Below, one piece after another: positions 25,742 to 36,054 of a stretch of DNA of 64,000 nucleotides. The position numbers and the translations under genes were made by a program. The DNA is taken from assembly GCA_965658745.1 (NCBI GenBank), contig CBFHTK010000001.1, forward strand, positions 1 to 64,000, in the 5' to 3' direction. Positions within the stretch are counted from its first letter, which is position 1, and every line of letters begins with the position of its first letter. Under the pieces are notes generated by a model. It saw only the letters and a list, made by a program, of their open reading frames with translations. It did no database searches and was not told the DNA's origin. The stretch comes from JAHDFB01 sp965658745. Its GTDB lineage: Bacteria; Bacteroidota; Bacteroidia; Chitinophagales; Saprospiraceae.

Positions 25742-27139
25742 CTACAAGGGAACAACTTGCTTGGGTTTACCATCCAGTAAGTAGTTTCTGACGATTTGAT
25801 TCATCTCTGGATTTGGCTTTACATATTGGACAGTTTCTAGCATTTCTTCAATGCCATGATTCATATCTTCGATCGACATATATCCATATCCGCGAAAATG
25901 TCCATCCTGAATAAGGTAAACGGATCTTTCATCTTCTTGCCTTCCGACATCAATTAATAACAAGTCGTCATGGAAAGTCTTATTCAGATAAAGACTAGCT
26001 TCCTGAGCTCGCTCATTGTAGGTTGATATAGCTTCTTCAGAAACGCAAGCACCATGACATTTCCTTATTTTATATGCATAACAAGAACCAGGCATTGTTT
26101 TTACCAATCCTGTCTTAAATTCGCAAAGTTCTAATGCTTCAAGCAAATTTCTAAGCATTGCTTTAGCACTTCTAGTAGAACTATAGTATCCAAGGATCAT
26201 TTTTCCTTTTTCATTCTTTATCGATGCTTTAGAAATATCAAAACAAACGTATCCATCATCATCTACAAATTGATAGATGAAGTAAGGATACTCTCTTGTT
26301 CGCTGCGCCTTATTTATTTGAGGCTGGTGCTTCTTGATCTCCTGTGATTCCCAAATCATCGAAGCCAATTCACTACCAGTTAATTCAAAACTAATTGTGT
26401 GAACGAACTTTTGAAGATTTTCAGCTTTCTTAGTAGTCTTACTAAAATGCTGCATCACACGCTTTTTGATATTGATTGACTTTCCAATATATACAGGGTC
26501 TCCATATTCATTATATAAATAATAGACTCCGCATTTTTCGGGCAAACCATGTAAAAATTCAAGGCTGATATTTCGTGGGAGTTTACTCTCTTTGATCCCA
26601 GCATTAACTAAATCATTAATATGAAGGTGATTCTCTTCCGACTTTAAAATTTTTCCTAACAAAATTGCTGTGGCACGAGCATCGTCGAGAGCACGGTGCC
26701 TTGCATTTACATGAATACCAAAGTGCTTAATGAGATTACCTAAACTATATGACCGCAGTCCGGGAAAAGCCTTCCTTGAAAGACGCACTGTACATAGTTG
26801 TCTCTTGGTGAAAGTATAACCTAATTCATCAAAAGCATTCTTAATAAATCCATAATCGAAACGAACATTATGAGCAACAAAGATTGCACCTTCTGTCATT
26901 TCGACAATGGTCTTTGCAACTTCGTAGAATTTGGGAGCACCAGCGACCATGTCATTTGTTATACCAGTAATTCGAGTAATATTAGGTGGTATAGATCGTC
27001 CAGGATCGATGAGACTCTCGAATTCATCAACAATCCTCTCACCATCATGAATCACGATACCTATTTCAGTAATACGGTCACGAGTTGCCATTCCACCGGT
27101 CGTCTCAATGTCTATAATTGCGTACTTCTTTTTTGCCAT
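25742..27139 (-). CDS. DEDDh 3'-5' exonuclease fused to a GIY-YIG (UvrC/Cho-like) nuclease
   Basis: 465 residues. The N-terminal 165 residues are a PolC/DnaQ epsilon-type exonuclease with Asp10, Glu12, Asp95, His148 and Asp153 (IDIETTGG, HRALDDA). From about 198 a GIY-YIG domain follows (GVYYLY 204-209, VYIGKS 216-221, Arg227 in KKRVMQHF) with UvrC-like Cys residues further on (SCYAYKIRKCHGAC). Such fusions occur in several bacterial phyla and are thought to act in DNA repair, nicking and then trimming; they lack UvrC's second nuclease half. It is divergent from the NamZ gene. Confidence 0.9.
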   Translation of the reverse strand: MAKKKYAIIDIETTGGMATRDRITEIGIVIHDGERIVDEFESLIDPGRSIPPNITRITGITNDMVAGAPKFYEVAKTIVEMTEGAIFVAHNVRFDYGFIKNAFDELGYTFTKRQLCTVRLSRKAFPGLRSYSLGNLIKHFGIHVNARHRALDDARATAILLGKILKSEENHLHINDLVNAGIKESKLPRNISLEFLHGLPEKCGVYYLYNEYGDPVYIGKSINIKKRVMQHFSKTTKKAENLQKFVHTISFELTGSELASMIWESQEIKKHQPQINKAQRTREYPYFIYQFVDDDGYVCFDISKASIKNEKGKMILGYYSSTRSAKAMLRNLLEALELCEFKTGLVKTMPGSCYAYKIRKCHGACVSEEAISTYNERAQEASLYLNKTFHDDLLLIDVGRQEDERSVYLIQDGHFRGYGYMSIEDMNHGIEEMLETVQYVKPNPEMNQIVRNYLLDGKPKQVVPL

Positions 27140-27269
27140 ATGCTACCATCTCTTCGCATACAAAGTAACAATTTTTCTAATATATAATCATATCATTATT
27201 TTGATATTGTAGAAAAGTGTACTATTCTTATCTTAGCTTCGTTAATAAAATGAAACTTAACCCCTTTCT

Positions 27270-28487
27270 ATGTCCAGGCTTCCTTTTTTGTATGCGATTA
27301 TTACCGCAGTTGCTCTTGTACTTTTTTCTTGTAATACACCCAAGGAAGTCAAAAGTGATTTCTTGATCAAGTACGAACAGGGTGTTGTACCTGGCGCAGA
27401 AAGAATGAGACTCTACATCCCTTTACTACAAGGTAAAAGGGTAGGGATGGTCGTAAATCATACGAGTAGAGTAAGAGATAAGCATCTGGTAGACACCTTA
27501 CTTGATTTCAATATTGAAATCAAGAGGATCTTCGCGCCTGAACATGGATTTAGAGGCAAAGCTGATGCTGGGGCAAAAGTGGAAGATAGTAAAGATCAAT
27601 CAACAGGAATTCCATTGATTTCTTTATACGGTAAAAACAAAAAACCAACAGAGGAACAACTTAATGACCTTGATATCGTAGTTTTTGATATTCAAGATGT
27701 TGGATGTCGTTTTTATACATACATTTCTACTTTGACCTATGTAATGGAGGCTTGCGCCCAAAAAGGCATACCAGTAATAATACTCGATCGTCCAAATCCA
27801 AATGGGCATTACATCGACGGACCTGTTTTAAAATCAGAATTCAGCTCATTCGTTGGCTTACATTCGGTTCCCGTGGTTTATGGAATGACTATAGCTGAAT
27901 ACGGCAGAATGGTGAATGGTGAGCAGTGGATGCAAGACGGTATTCAATGCGATCTCACCATTATTGAATGCTTGGACTATACTCATAAATGGAGCGAAGA
28001 GCTTCCTGTAGCTCCTTCCCCAAACCTGCCAAATCATCGCAGCGTACTTTTGTATCCAAGCTTATGTTTTTTTGAAGGTACGGTAGTCAGTATTGGACGT
28101 GGAACCGATTCACCTTTTCAACACATAGGTCATCCGTCGTTTTCCGACCAAAGCTATCAATTTACGCCTTCATCGGGTCCGGGGTCCAAGTATCCCAAGT
28201 TAGAGAATCAGCCTTGTTATGGTATTGATTTAACAAATCAAAATGAGAGATTTATTAAAAGCCAAAATCAGCTAGAATTAGTATACATTCTGGACTTTTA
28301 TAAAGATTTAGATATGGGTGAGGATTTCTTTTTGGAGAATAGATTCATCGACAAACTAGTAGGGTCTGACAACTTAAGAAATCAGATTATGGCTGGACTA
28401 AAAGAAGATCAGATTCGCTTAAGTTGGAGAAAAGACCTAGAAGACTTTATGAAAGTGAGAGCAAAATACTTACTCTATGAAGACTAG
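27270..28487 (+). CDS. NamZ-type exo-beta-N-acetylmuramidase lipoprotein (DUF1343)
   Basis: 405 residues, the usual DUF1343 length. A signal with lipobox FSC (Cys21) predicts a lipoprotein. Family motifs visible are VVNHTS, APEHGFRG, VFDIQDVGCRFYTYIST and LDRPNPNG. Characterised members (NamZ) release terminal MurNAc from peptidoglycan fragments during muropeptide recycling. It is the first gene after a divergent intergenic region and seems monocistronic. Confidence 0.9.
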   Translation: MSRLPFLYAIITAVALVLFSCNTPKEVKSDFLIKYEQGVVPGAERMRLYIPLLQGKRVGMVVNHTSRVRDKHLVDTLLDFNIEIKRIFAPEHGFRGKADAGAKVEDSKDQSTGIPLISLYGKNKKPTEEQLNDLDIVVFDIQDVGCRFYTYISTLTYVMEACAQKGIPVIILDRPNPNGHYIDGPVLKSEFSSFVGLHSVPVVYGMTIAEYGRMVNGEQWMQDGIQCDLTIIECLDYTHKWSEELPVAPSPNLPNHRSVLLYPSLCFFEGTVVSIGRGTDSPFQHIGHPSFSDQSYQFTPSSGPGSKYPKLENQPCYGIDLTNQNERFIKSQNQLELVYILDFYKDLDMGEDFFLENRFIDKLVGSDNLRNQIMAGLKEDQIRLSWRKDLEDFMKVRAKYLLYED

Positions 28488-28577
28488 ACTTTCATAATAA
28501 AACCATGATTTAAAAACCTTTCATAAATTAGCCCTCCAAGACTCATTTTATTATCTTTATTCCTAAAAGATAGTTTA

Positions 28578-31500
28578 ATGAAAAATTCTTTACTCGTTCT
28601 ATTTCTCCTTGGATTTATTCAAACTGCTTTAATTGCTCAGGTTCCAGGAGACACAATATTTGTTCAAGCTTTTGATTACGATAGCGGAACTAGAGATACA
28701 ATAGTTGAATTTCCAGACAACGACCTGACGTATGAGAAAATCATAATGAAATACAATATGCGTTGTAAAGATGCGCAGATCTCGACTAGTACAGAAAGAA
28801 ACAAAGGATGTGGAGAGTGGGATTATTCCTGTAATACGTACATAGTTGATTCAACTAGAATTGAAAAAGTAGCTTCGACACATCCCAATTATATAATTGG
28901 TAATGTCGATTCAGATGTTTTCGACTACACAACTCAACAAACATTTGACTTTTATTCGTATCCCGTTTCAGAAGTCCAAGTTACCGAAGTAATTTCTGAA
29001 GAGGAGTTTATCCCGCTTAATGGAGATGATGGTGATTTCTCAAGTTTACAAACTAATCAAAATTCTGGTAGATCTTTAAGTCTATATACAGCTCAAGAAC
29101 TATCAGATTCTGGTCTTACAGAAGGGTCAATTGATGCATTGAAATGGGTAGTTGTTAATGACGGCGGTAATGCTGGATTCCTCAAGATTTCTATAAAGGA
29201 AACCTCTGAGACTGAACTATCAAACCAAGCTGTTGACTTATCAGGTTTTACTGCAGTTTTCAACAACCACTATCAATTTTTTAGCGGAATCAATTCCACG
29301 GTTTTTACATCTCCTTTTGAGTGGGATGGTGTCTCCAATTTACTTGTAGAAATAAACTTCACAAATTCAACTAAAGATGACCCAATAGCACTCCTCGGAA
29401 CTACTGGCAATGAAGTTAGAAGTTTATACAGTGCCAACAATTACTCTGTTGACTTAGGACAGCAAGGAGCGATAGACATTTCAAATGATTCATTGGAATC
29501 TATTGAAAATGAAATAACGATCGCTTTTTGGACCTACGGCAATAAGGATATCCTTCCCGCAAATACAACAGTGCTTTACGGTTACGATACAAATCCCGGC
29601 AATCGAGATTTAAATATTCACCTGCCTTGGAGTAATGGATCAGTATTTTTTGATTGTGGTTTCAGTGGAGGATACGATCGTATTAGTAAAATGGCTAATG
29701 ATAATGATTACAGCGGAAAGTGGAATCATTGGGCATTTTCTAAAAATGCCTCTACAGGATCAATGAAGATTTACTTAAACGGTTCTTTGTGGACAAGTTC
29801 TACAGGTAATACTAAAGCCATTAATCTTATGAACATGATTGTAGGAACAGATCAAAATGGCAACAACAACTATAAAGGTAGATTAAATGAATTAAGCGTT
29901 TGGAACAGTGAACTTTCACTGCAGGATATCCAGCTTACAATGAATACTTCGATTGATAGCGAACATCCAGCTTATGAAAATCTGGTGGCCTATTACCCAA
30001 TGTCAGAAGGGGAAGGTTTAGAGATTAATGATGCAAAGACAGGAGAAAGTGGCACAGGTAATAATGTTTATTGGTCATATGAACGTGGGGACCAAATTCA
30101 ACGAGGCTTTAAAGAAACGAATATTCGTCCAAACATACATTTTGTAAGAGGAGAATATGATAAAACGGTAATAGAAAGTACGACCCTTGATTCGCTAGCT
30201 AGATTTCCAAACAGTGTGAACAAATACTTCGTTCAAAGTAATGAAGGTGAATTGAAACATGACGACATTCTACTTGAATCTACGGAATATCTCTTTGAAT
30301 CTCTTGACGAAATGATATTTGACGGAATCACAGGAGAATTAATTGGAACAAATCTCGTAGAAACTGAAGGTAGCATAGTAATTGAACCACTTGATTTTTT
30401 CAGAAGGTTCCCTTATTACAATGAGATCATGTCATTTGTAACTCCCTATGGAATTGGCTTAGACTTTGGCGAAAATGGGAAATCATGGTACTTCGATGTT
30501 ACAGACTTTACACCATTATTGAAAGGAGACAAAAGAGTCAATATGGCTCTAGGTGGACAATGGCAGGAAGAAATGGATATCAGCTTTATGTTCATCGTCG
30601 GTACTCCTCCAAGGGATGTTATTGAATTCACTCAGCTTTGGCAAGGAACAAATAGATCAGGAGCAGCCAGAATAAATGCTATTAATAATGACGAGCGCTA
30701 TGCTCCTATAGATATTGCTGTCAATCCTAATGCTGTTGATTTCAAGTTACGTTCCACAATTACTGGTCACGGTTCAGATGGTGAATTTGAGCAAAATGGA
30801 GGGACTGTTTATCACTATGTGAATTTTGATGGAGAGTACGAAGAAAACTTCTGGTCAGTTAATCAAGAGTGTTCCGAAAATCCAGTGTATCCTCAAGGTG
30901 GTACATGGGTGTACGATAGACAAGGTTGGTGTCCTGGAGAAAGAAGTAAAGTTGAGGTCTTAGATGTAACTGAATTTGTAACGCCAGGCGAGAATGTTGA
31001 ATTTGATTACGGATGTTCTGAACCAGCAAATGGAGCAGGCGATTACAGGTACCATATTGCACATCAGTTAGTGAGTTATGGACCTGCTAACTTTAATCTT
31101 GACGCTAGAATTAATGATGTGATAGCACCGAGCAAAAAAGCTTTATACGCAAGAGTGAATCCTATTTGTGCAAATCCTATTATTGAAATTCAGAACACTG
31201 GGTCTTCAGACATAACGTCTGTTGAAATTCAATACTACATAAATGAGGGTAATAATATTGAGACTTTTGTCTGGGAAGGGAATTTAGACTATATGGAATC
31301 AACAACAGTTCAGTTACCAACTGGCAACGCTTTTTACGGATTGGCAGCTGATAATAACGTTTTCCATGCTGAAATTATTAAGGTGAATGGTCAGACTGAT
31401 GAATATGAGTTCAACAACAGCTACTCGTCTGCTTTTGATCGCGTAAAAGTAATTCCAGATGAGTTTGTAATAGTAGTAAGAACAAATTTTAATTCTTCGG

Positions 31501-32030
31501 AAAATTCTTACGAACTATGGAACGACAAAGAAGAAGTAATTCTAGCTAACAGCCTTCCAAGTCCCAATAAAATCTATCGAGATACATTCGATTTAGAAGG
31601 TTGTTTCAAAATGAAATTAAGAGATAATGGAGACGATGGGTTGGCTTGGTGGGCAAATCCTGCCCAAGGAACTGGATATGCGCAAATAAGGGACTATGAT
31701 GGTAATGTACTTCACGATTTCAATGCAGACTTTGGTGGTGGGTTCGAATTAAGTTTTGTTACTGAAAGCTTTAATAGCACTAAAGAACCAGAGTGGGAAA
31801 GTATTATCAAAGTTTATCCGAATCCTGCTTCGGAATTAATCAGTATTACTGGAGTAGTAGATAGAGATAGGCTTTCTATTTATGATGTAGCTGGTCGATC
31901 ATATACGTGCAACACGATGAGTGTTTTGGGAGTACAACAAATTGATATCGCTCATTTGAATTCTGGTATATACTTCTTGTCCATTCAGCGGAAAGAATCG
32001 GTTGTGGTAAAAAGATTTGTGGTTAAGTAG
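28578..32030 (+). CDS. PNGase F-like protein with inserted LamG domain and T9SS sorting domain
   Basis: 1150 residues. A signal peptide (1-20, ending IAQ) is followed by the N-glycosidase F N-terminal region with the Cys-rich MRCKD...GCGEWDYSCNTY. A concanavalin/LamG-type domain sits near 300-480 (WNHWAFSKN, MKIYLNGSLW). Then comes the PNGase F C-terminal half (WYFDVTDFTPLLKG, PPRDVIEFTQLW), a beta-sandwich, and a sorting domain VYPNPASEL...KRFVVK. PNGase F removes N-glycans from glycoproteins; whether the catalytic Asp/Glu set is complete here was not resolved. The LamG domain may target glycans. Confidence 0.82.
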   Translation: MKNSLLVLFLLGFIQTALIAQVPGDTIFVQAFDYDSGTRDTIVEFPDNDLTYEKIIMKYNMRCKDAQISTSTERNKGCGEWDYSCNTYIVDSTRIEKVASTHPNYIIGNVDSDVFDYTTQQTFDFYSYPVSEVQVTEVISEEEFIPLNGDDGDFSSLQTNQNSGRSLSLYTAQELSDSGLTEGSIDALKWVVVNDGGNAGFLKISIKETSETELSNQAVDLSGFTAVFNNHYQFFSGINSTVFTSPFEWDGVSNLLVEINFTNSTKDDPIALLGTTGNEVRSLYSANNYSVDLGQQGAIDISNDSLESIENEITIAFWTYGNKDILPANTTVLYGYDTNPGNRDLNIHLPWSNGSVFFDCGFSGGYDRISKMANDNDYSGKWNHWAFSKNASTGSMKIYLNGSLWTSSTGNTKAINLMNMIVGTDQNGNNNYKGRLNELSVWNSELSLQDIQLTMNTSIDSEHPAYENLVAYYPMSEGEGLEINDAKTGESGTGNNVYWSYERGDQIQRGFKETNIRPNIHFVRGEYDKTVIESTTLDSLARFPNSVNKYFVQSNEGELKHDDILLESTEYLFESLDEMIFDGITGELIGTNLVETEGSIVIEPLDFFRRFPYYNEIMSFVTPYGIGLDFGENGKSWYFDVTDFTPLLKGDKRVNMALGGQWQEEMDISFMFIVGTPPRDVIEFTQLWQGTNRSGAARINAINNDERYAPIDIAVNPNAVDFKLRSTITGHGSDGEFEQNGGTVYHYVNFDGEYEENFWSVNQECSENPVYPQGGTWVYDRQGWCPGERSKVEVLDVTEFVTPGENVEFDYGCSEPANGAGDYRYHIAHQLVSYGPANFNLDARINDVIAPSKKALYARVNPICANPIIEIQNTGSSDITSVEIQYYINEGNNIETFVWEGNLDYMESTTVQLPTGNAFYGLAADNNVFHAEIIKVNGQTDEYEFNNSYSSAFDRVKVIPDEFVIVVRTNFNSSENSYELWNDKEEVILANSLPSPNKIYRDTFDLEGCFKMKLRDNGDDGLAWWANPAQGTGYAQIRDYDGNVLHDFNADFGGGFELSFVTESFNSTKEPEWESIIKVYPNPASELISITGVVDRDRLSIYDVAGRSYTCNTMSVLGVQQIDIAHLNSGIYFLSIQRKESVVVKRFVVK

Positions 32031-32151
32031 ATTTGTTGTTAAGATGATCAACATATGGAGCTATAATGTATAAAATAGGTAGATAGCGCAGAAATAGAGT
32101 TTACTTTTGAAAGATCTAGTTCTTTTCAATTTTTCAAATTAAGTCAGCTAT

Positions 32152-34584
32152 TTAGTTTTTGCGCTTTTTCTTTCTCAATATTTTTCTAAGGTCTGCTTCG
32201 ATTTTCTTTCTGAATTCGTTGAAATCTGATCGACTCTTTGATTTTCTTGAAGATCTTCTTCGTCTAGGATTTCGAATAGTACTATTCTGATCATCAGATT
32301 TATTCTTGGTGAGAGATTCAAGAAGAATGTCTACGATATCTGTGGAATTTCGGCTAGCGTAAATATCCTCATAGTCAGCTGGATTATCTTGCAAAAAGGC
32401 ATATTCTTCTTGACTGATGGAATCTGGACATAAAGGAAGCAATGTCATCGAGAGAGGAGCAGGTCTATAACCTTTATCGGCAGCAAATTCAAAGACTGAT
32501 GCCACCATAGGTAGAGCCGAACGCCCACCAGATCCTGTTCCTAGATATCTAAAATGGATACCTCTATTTTGGGCACCGACCCAACTACCTACAACCAATT
32601 CCTTTGTGTATCCAATGAACCAACCATCCGTCTGATTCTGAGTAGTACCCGTTTTCCCCATAACCTGAAAAGGAATGTCATAATTATACAATCTAGCAGC
32701 CGTCCCTTCATTTACAACGTTGGCTAGCAATGTATTGAGCGTAGCATGTGCCTGTGAAATTGAATCAGGCTTAGAAACTTTAATTTTTCGCTCGTAGAGT
32801 ACTTAGCCTTCTTTGTTTTCAATTTTCAGAATGCTTTGCAATCTAGGGCTTGATCCACCATTTGCTATAGATGCGTAGGACTGCACCATTTCCATCAAGG
32901 AAATATCGGCTGTTCCTAATACTAAGGAGGGAACCTCAGGCAATTTCGAACTAATTCCAAGATCCTTAGCTTTCGCAATCACATTCTCGATACCAGCTTC
33001 GAAGATCATTTGTACAGAAACTGTATTAACAGAGCGTTTGAGAGCCTCTTCAACTGAAAGATATCCTCCGTACTTACCATCAGAATTTTCTGGTGTCCAA
33101 TCCTGATATGACTTGTACGTTCTTAATTCATTAGGGAAATAATCACAACCACTTAATCCCTTTTCTAATGCTGTCAAATACACAATTGGCTTAAAAGTTG
33201 AACCTACTTGTTTTTTGGCTTGAATATTGTCATACTGGAAATTTCCATAATCAATTCCTCCAACGTACACGAGTATTTCACCAGTCTCAGGATTTGCTCC
33301 TAAAATTCCCGTATGCAAGGTCTTTAAAATGTGTTTTAACGAATCTATTTTACTTGAATTCTCGAAATATTTTAATCCATCCCATGACCATAATTCCTGC
33401 TCTGAATTTCGGCTAAATATTTCTATAATCTCCTCTTCACTCTTACCCTCACTTGCTAGCAGGCGATAGTAGGGGTCGTTTCTAAGGGATGCTAGTAGAA
33501 TTCTATCTGACTTACCAAATAGTTGACCACCTTTCCAGCTAGCATCAAAGAGTTTTTGTAAGCTTTTCATATGCGATTTCATTGCCAATTCGGCAGAAAT
33601 CTGGTATTCGTAGTCTAGGGTTGTGTATATCTTTAAACCATCTGTTTTGATATTATAGCTATCACCATTTTCTTTGGGATTAAGCTTGGCCCATTCCTGA
33701 AACTCCTTTCTTACAAGCTGTTGAAAGTATCTAGCTAATCCCGTCAATTCGGAAGACGATATATATCTAAGATCTAATGGCAGTGCCGAAGCTTCAGCAT
33801 TTAAAGTGCTGTCGATGAAATTATATTTGAGCATTTGAGCTAAAACAGTATTCCTGCGCTCTAAACACCTTTCGGGATATCTTCTAGGGCTATAATACGA
33901 TGGCGCCTTGAGAATACCAACTAGCGTAGATGATTCTGCTAGAGTTAACTCTGATGGGTGCTTTCCAAAGAATCGTCTAGAGGCAGTAGTCAAGCCGAAA
34001 GCTCGCTCGCCAAATGATACTGTATTAGAATAAAGTAAGAGAATTTCATCCTTTGAGAATGACTTCTCTAGCCTTTGTGCAATTGTTATTTCTCTAAACT
34101 TATTGATCGGTAGACTGAGAATAGAAAACCGTTGTCTGGGAAATAAATTCTTTGCTAGTTGTTGGGTTAATGTAGATCCACCGCCGCTCTTACTTCTTTG
34201 AAGCAGAATTGATTTAAAAAATACTCTGCTCAAGGCTCTATAATCAAGTCCATTATGTTCGTAAAAGCGTACATCCTCAGTTGCAATCAATGCATTCCTG
34301 AAATCGCTGGTTAAATCATTTTCGTCTAGCTCACCACGATTTTCCTCGTAAAATGTCCCAAACAATGTGCCATCGCGGGCATACAATTCTGTAGATAAAG
34401 GATTGTTGATTGATTGTAATTCTTCCGTTGAGGGCAGGTCTGTGATTATTTCCCAACGGACTGAAAGGTATAATAGCAAAACAAAAAGTGAAAGAACTAA
34501 ACCAAGGATACCAGATATGAATAACCCTTTTTGAAGAGCTGTCCATGACTTAAAATTACCCCAGAACTTGTTTAATTTTTGCAT
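32152..34584 (-). pseudogene. Penicillin-binding protein 1A gene split by one TAA
   Basis: An 810-codon frame, N-terminal membrane anchor (21-41), glycosyltransferase (Glu103 in ATEDVRFYEH, then GGSTLTQQLAKNL) and transpeptidase (Ser462/Lys465 in STFKP, SVN near 535). A TAA at 32803-32805 (codon 594, KIENKEG*VLYE) separates these from the KTGTT motif (Lys644) and the basic C-terminal tail. The frame is otherwise intact across the stop. The first part alone would keep glycosyltransferase but lose the transpeptidase KTG box. A point change AAA or AAG to TAA is the simplest cause. Confidence 0.88.
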
Positions 34585-34644
34585 GACAACTTAACCGATC
34601 TAAGCAGGTGATTTATTGTATTGGAACAAAGAATTATCAATGAC

Positions 34645-35010
34645 TTACAAATGTAAAAGCACAAGCGCAATGCCTATTAAAGCAGGTAGAGTCTGAAAAA
34701 GCACAATCTTCTTATCAGCTGAAAAAGCGCCGAAAATACCTGCAAGAGCGACACAAGCAAGGAAAAACAATGCAATATTGTTTGACCAATTATTGTCAGG
34801 GATCAAAAGTAACCAAATTAGTCCCGCGGCCAAGAAACCATTGTAAAGCCCTTGATTCGCCGCCATAGACTTAGTTTTATGAAAGAATTCTTTTGAGTAT
34901 CCTCCAAAGGTCTTTCTTCCTAAAGTAGTCCACGCAAACCTCTCCATGTATAGTATGTAAATGTGGAGCAACGCAATCAATGCTATAGTAATCTGTGCAA
35001 AAAGATTCAT
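34645..35010 (-). CDS. DUF1304 family membrane protein
   Basis: 121 residues from MNLFAQ (an alternative Met at 35028 adds six residues). Four hydrophobic helices, with LHIYILYMERFAW and the NQGLYNGFLAAGLIW segment typical of the family. Its function is unknown. It is on the same strand as the DCC and DUF1573 genes upstream and the broken PBP gene downstream. Confidence 0.85.
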   Translation of the reverse strand: MNLFAQITIALIALLHIYILYMERFAWTTLGRKTFGGYSKEFFHKTKSMAANQGLYNGFLAAGLIWLLLIPDNNWSNNIALFFLACVALAGIFGAFSADKKIVLFQTLPALIGIALVLLHL

Positions 35011-35058
35011 GAAATGGATTTTGCACATTAGGATACAAAGAAATCGTAAACAATGACC

Positions 35059-35490
35059 TTAAGTTATAAAACGTGCAAGCTCTTCTTTGGTTGGGATTCT
35101 ACAAGTAGACCTTTTCCCTGCTAGGAAATATCTATTTTTTGCTACAAGGTAATAGATTTTATCAGTAAGAAATCTCGGCAATAGTCTAAATAGTCGAATG
35201 AATCTTGGCAAGAAACCATTCAACTCCTTGGAAAGTTGAAAGACTGCTTCTGAAGCAGTTGAAAAATGAGATCCGTCATAATAGATAAACGTCTCATACC
35301 CTAACTTGATTTGTTCTTCCGATAAAAACTGATTTGCAAATTCACTTTGAAGTGATGCTACTTTCAGCTCGTGGCTTTTTGAATTTCTCATTACGTAGTC
35401 TACAGATACATTACAAATATTGCAAACACCATCAAAGAACACAATCCTAGCAGAGTTATAATCAATATTGTTAGAGTCAGTGGAACTCAT
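35059..35490 (-). CDS. DCC family thiol-disulfide oxidoreductase-like protein (DUF393)
   Basis: 143 residues with the defining FFDGVCNICN motif (Cys23, Cys26) near the N-terminus and a hydrophobic FRLLPRFLTDKIYYLVAKNRY region. The CxxC suggests a thioredoxin-like redox role, but no substrate is known for the family. Its start codon directly abuts the stop of the DUF1573 gene (35491), indicating an operon. Confidence 0.87.
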   Translation of the reverse strand: MSSTDSNNIDYNSARIVFFDGVCNICNVSVDYVMRNSKSHELKVASLQSEFANQFLSEEQIKLGYETFIYYDGSHFSTASEAVFQLSKELNGFLPRFIRLFRLLPRFLTDKIYYLVAKNRYFLAGKRSTCRIPTKEELARFIT

Positions 35491-35934
35491 CTATTTGAAA
35501 CTAAATGTATAATCTACCGTATAGAAATAGGGTAAACCAATTCTCTTATCTATGTTTTTCAGCTCAAAACTAACTTCGACTGGTTCTTCCTCTTCTCTAG
35601 CACCACTGTCAAATCGAATGTGAAAGACTCCTTCTTCTCCCGACTTGATGACAGCATCTTCATCATATGTCAATTGTGAACAAGAACACACATCGAAAAA
35701 ACTATATTCAATCGGTTCTGCTAGTACATTCAGAAACTTAAAAGTCATTTCTTTGAATTCTCCTTTTGTTACAGGACCCAGTGGAATTCGTTTCGCTTGA
35801 AATAGTAGAGCTTCACCTTTCTGTTGCGCCGTAGTAATTTCAGTGGACGAATAATCAGGATGACTTATCGCCGTTTCCTGACAAAAGGAAAAGCTGACAA
35901 AAAACAGAAAACTTACACTAAACAGGTACTTCAT
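35491..35934 (-). CDS. Secreted DUF1573 domain protein
   Basis: 147 residues with an N-terminal signal (MKYLFSVSFLFFVSFSFC, ending about residue 18). The beta-sandwich shows the ASH/DUF1573 pattern: LGPVTKGEFKEMTFKFLN, then CSCSQLTYDEDAVIKSGEEG. The CSC pair may form a disulfide or bind metal. Role unknown; likely periplasmic or cell-surface scaffolding. First gene of a minus-strand run with a perfect TAnnTTTG box upstream. Confidence 0.82.
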   Translation of the reverse strand: MKYLFSVSFLFFVSFSFCQETAISHPDYSSTEITTAQQKGEALLFQAKRIPLGPVTKGEFKEMTFKFLNVLAEPIEYSFFDVCSCSQLTYDEDAVIKSGEEGVFHIRFDSGAREEEEPVEVSFELKNIDKRIGLPYFYTVDYTFSFK

Positions 35935-35954
35935 AGTTTAACACTTTCGAAAAA

Positions 35955-35962
35955 CAAAGATA
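35955..35962 (-). promoter_or_regulatory. -7 box TATCTTTG upstream of the DUF1573 gene
   Basis: The minus strand shows TATCTTTG, an exact TAnnTTTG match, 20 bases upstream of the DUF1573 start codon. It would drive the DUF1573-DCC-DUF1304 run. Confidence 0.55.
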
Positions 35963-36054
35963 TTTACATTGTGGATTTATCGCCACTACATATTGATAAC
36001 GATTTGATTAATTTTAAAGTTTTAGATTATCCGATCTTCAACAAAACTTAACAA

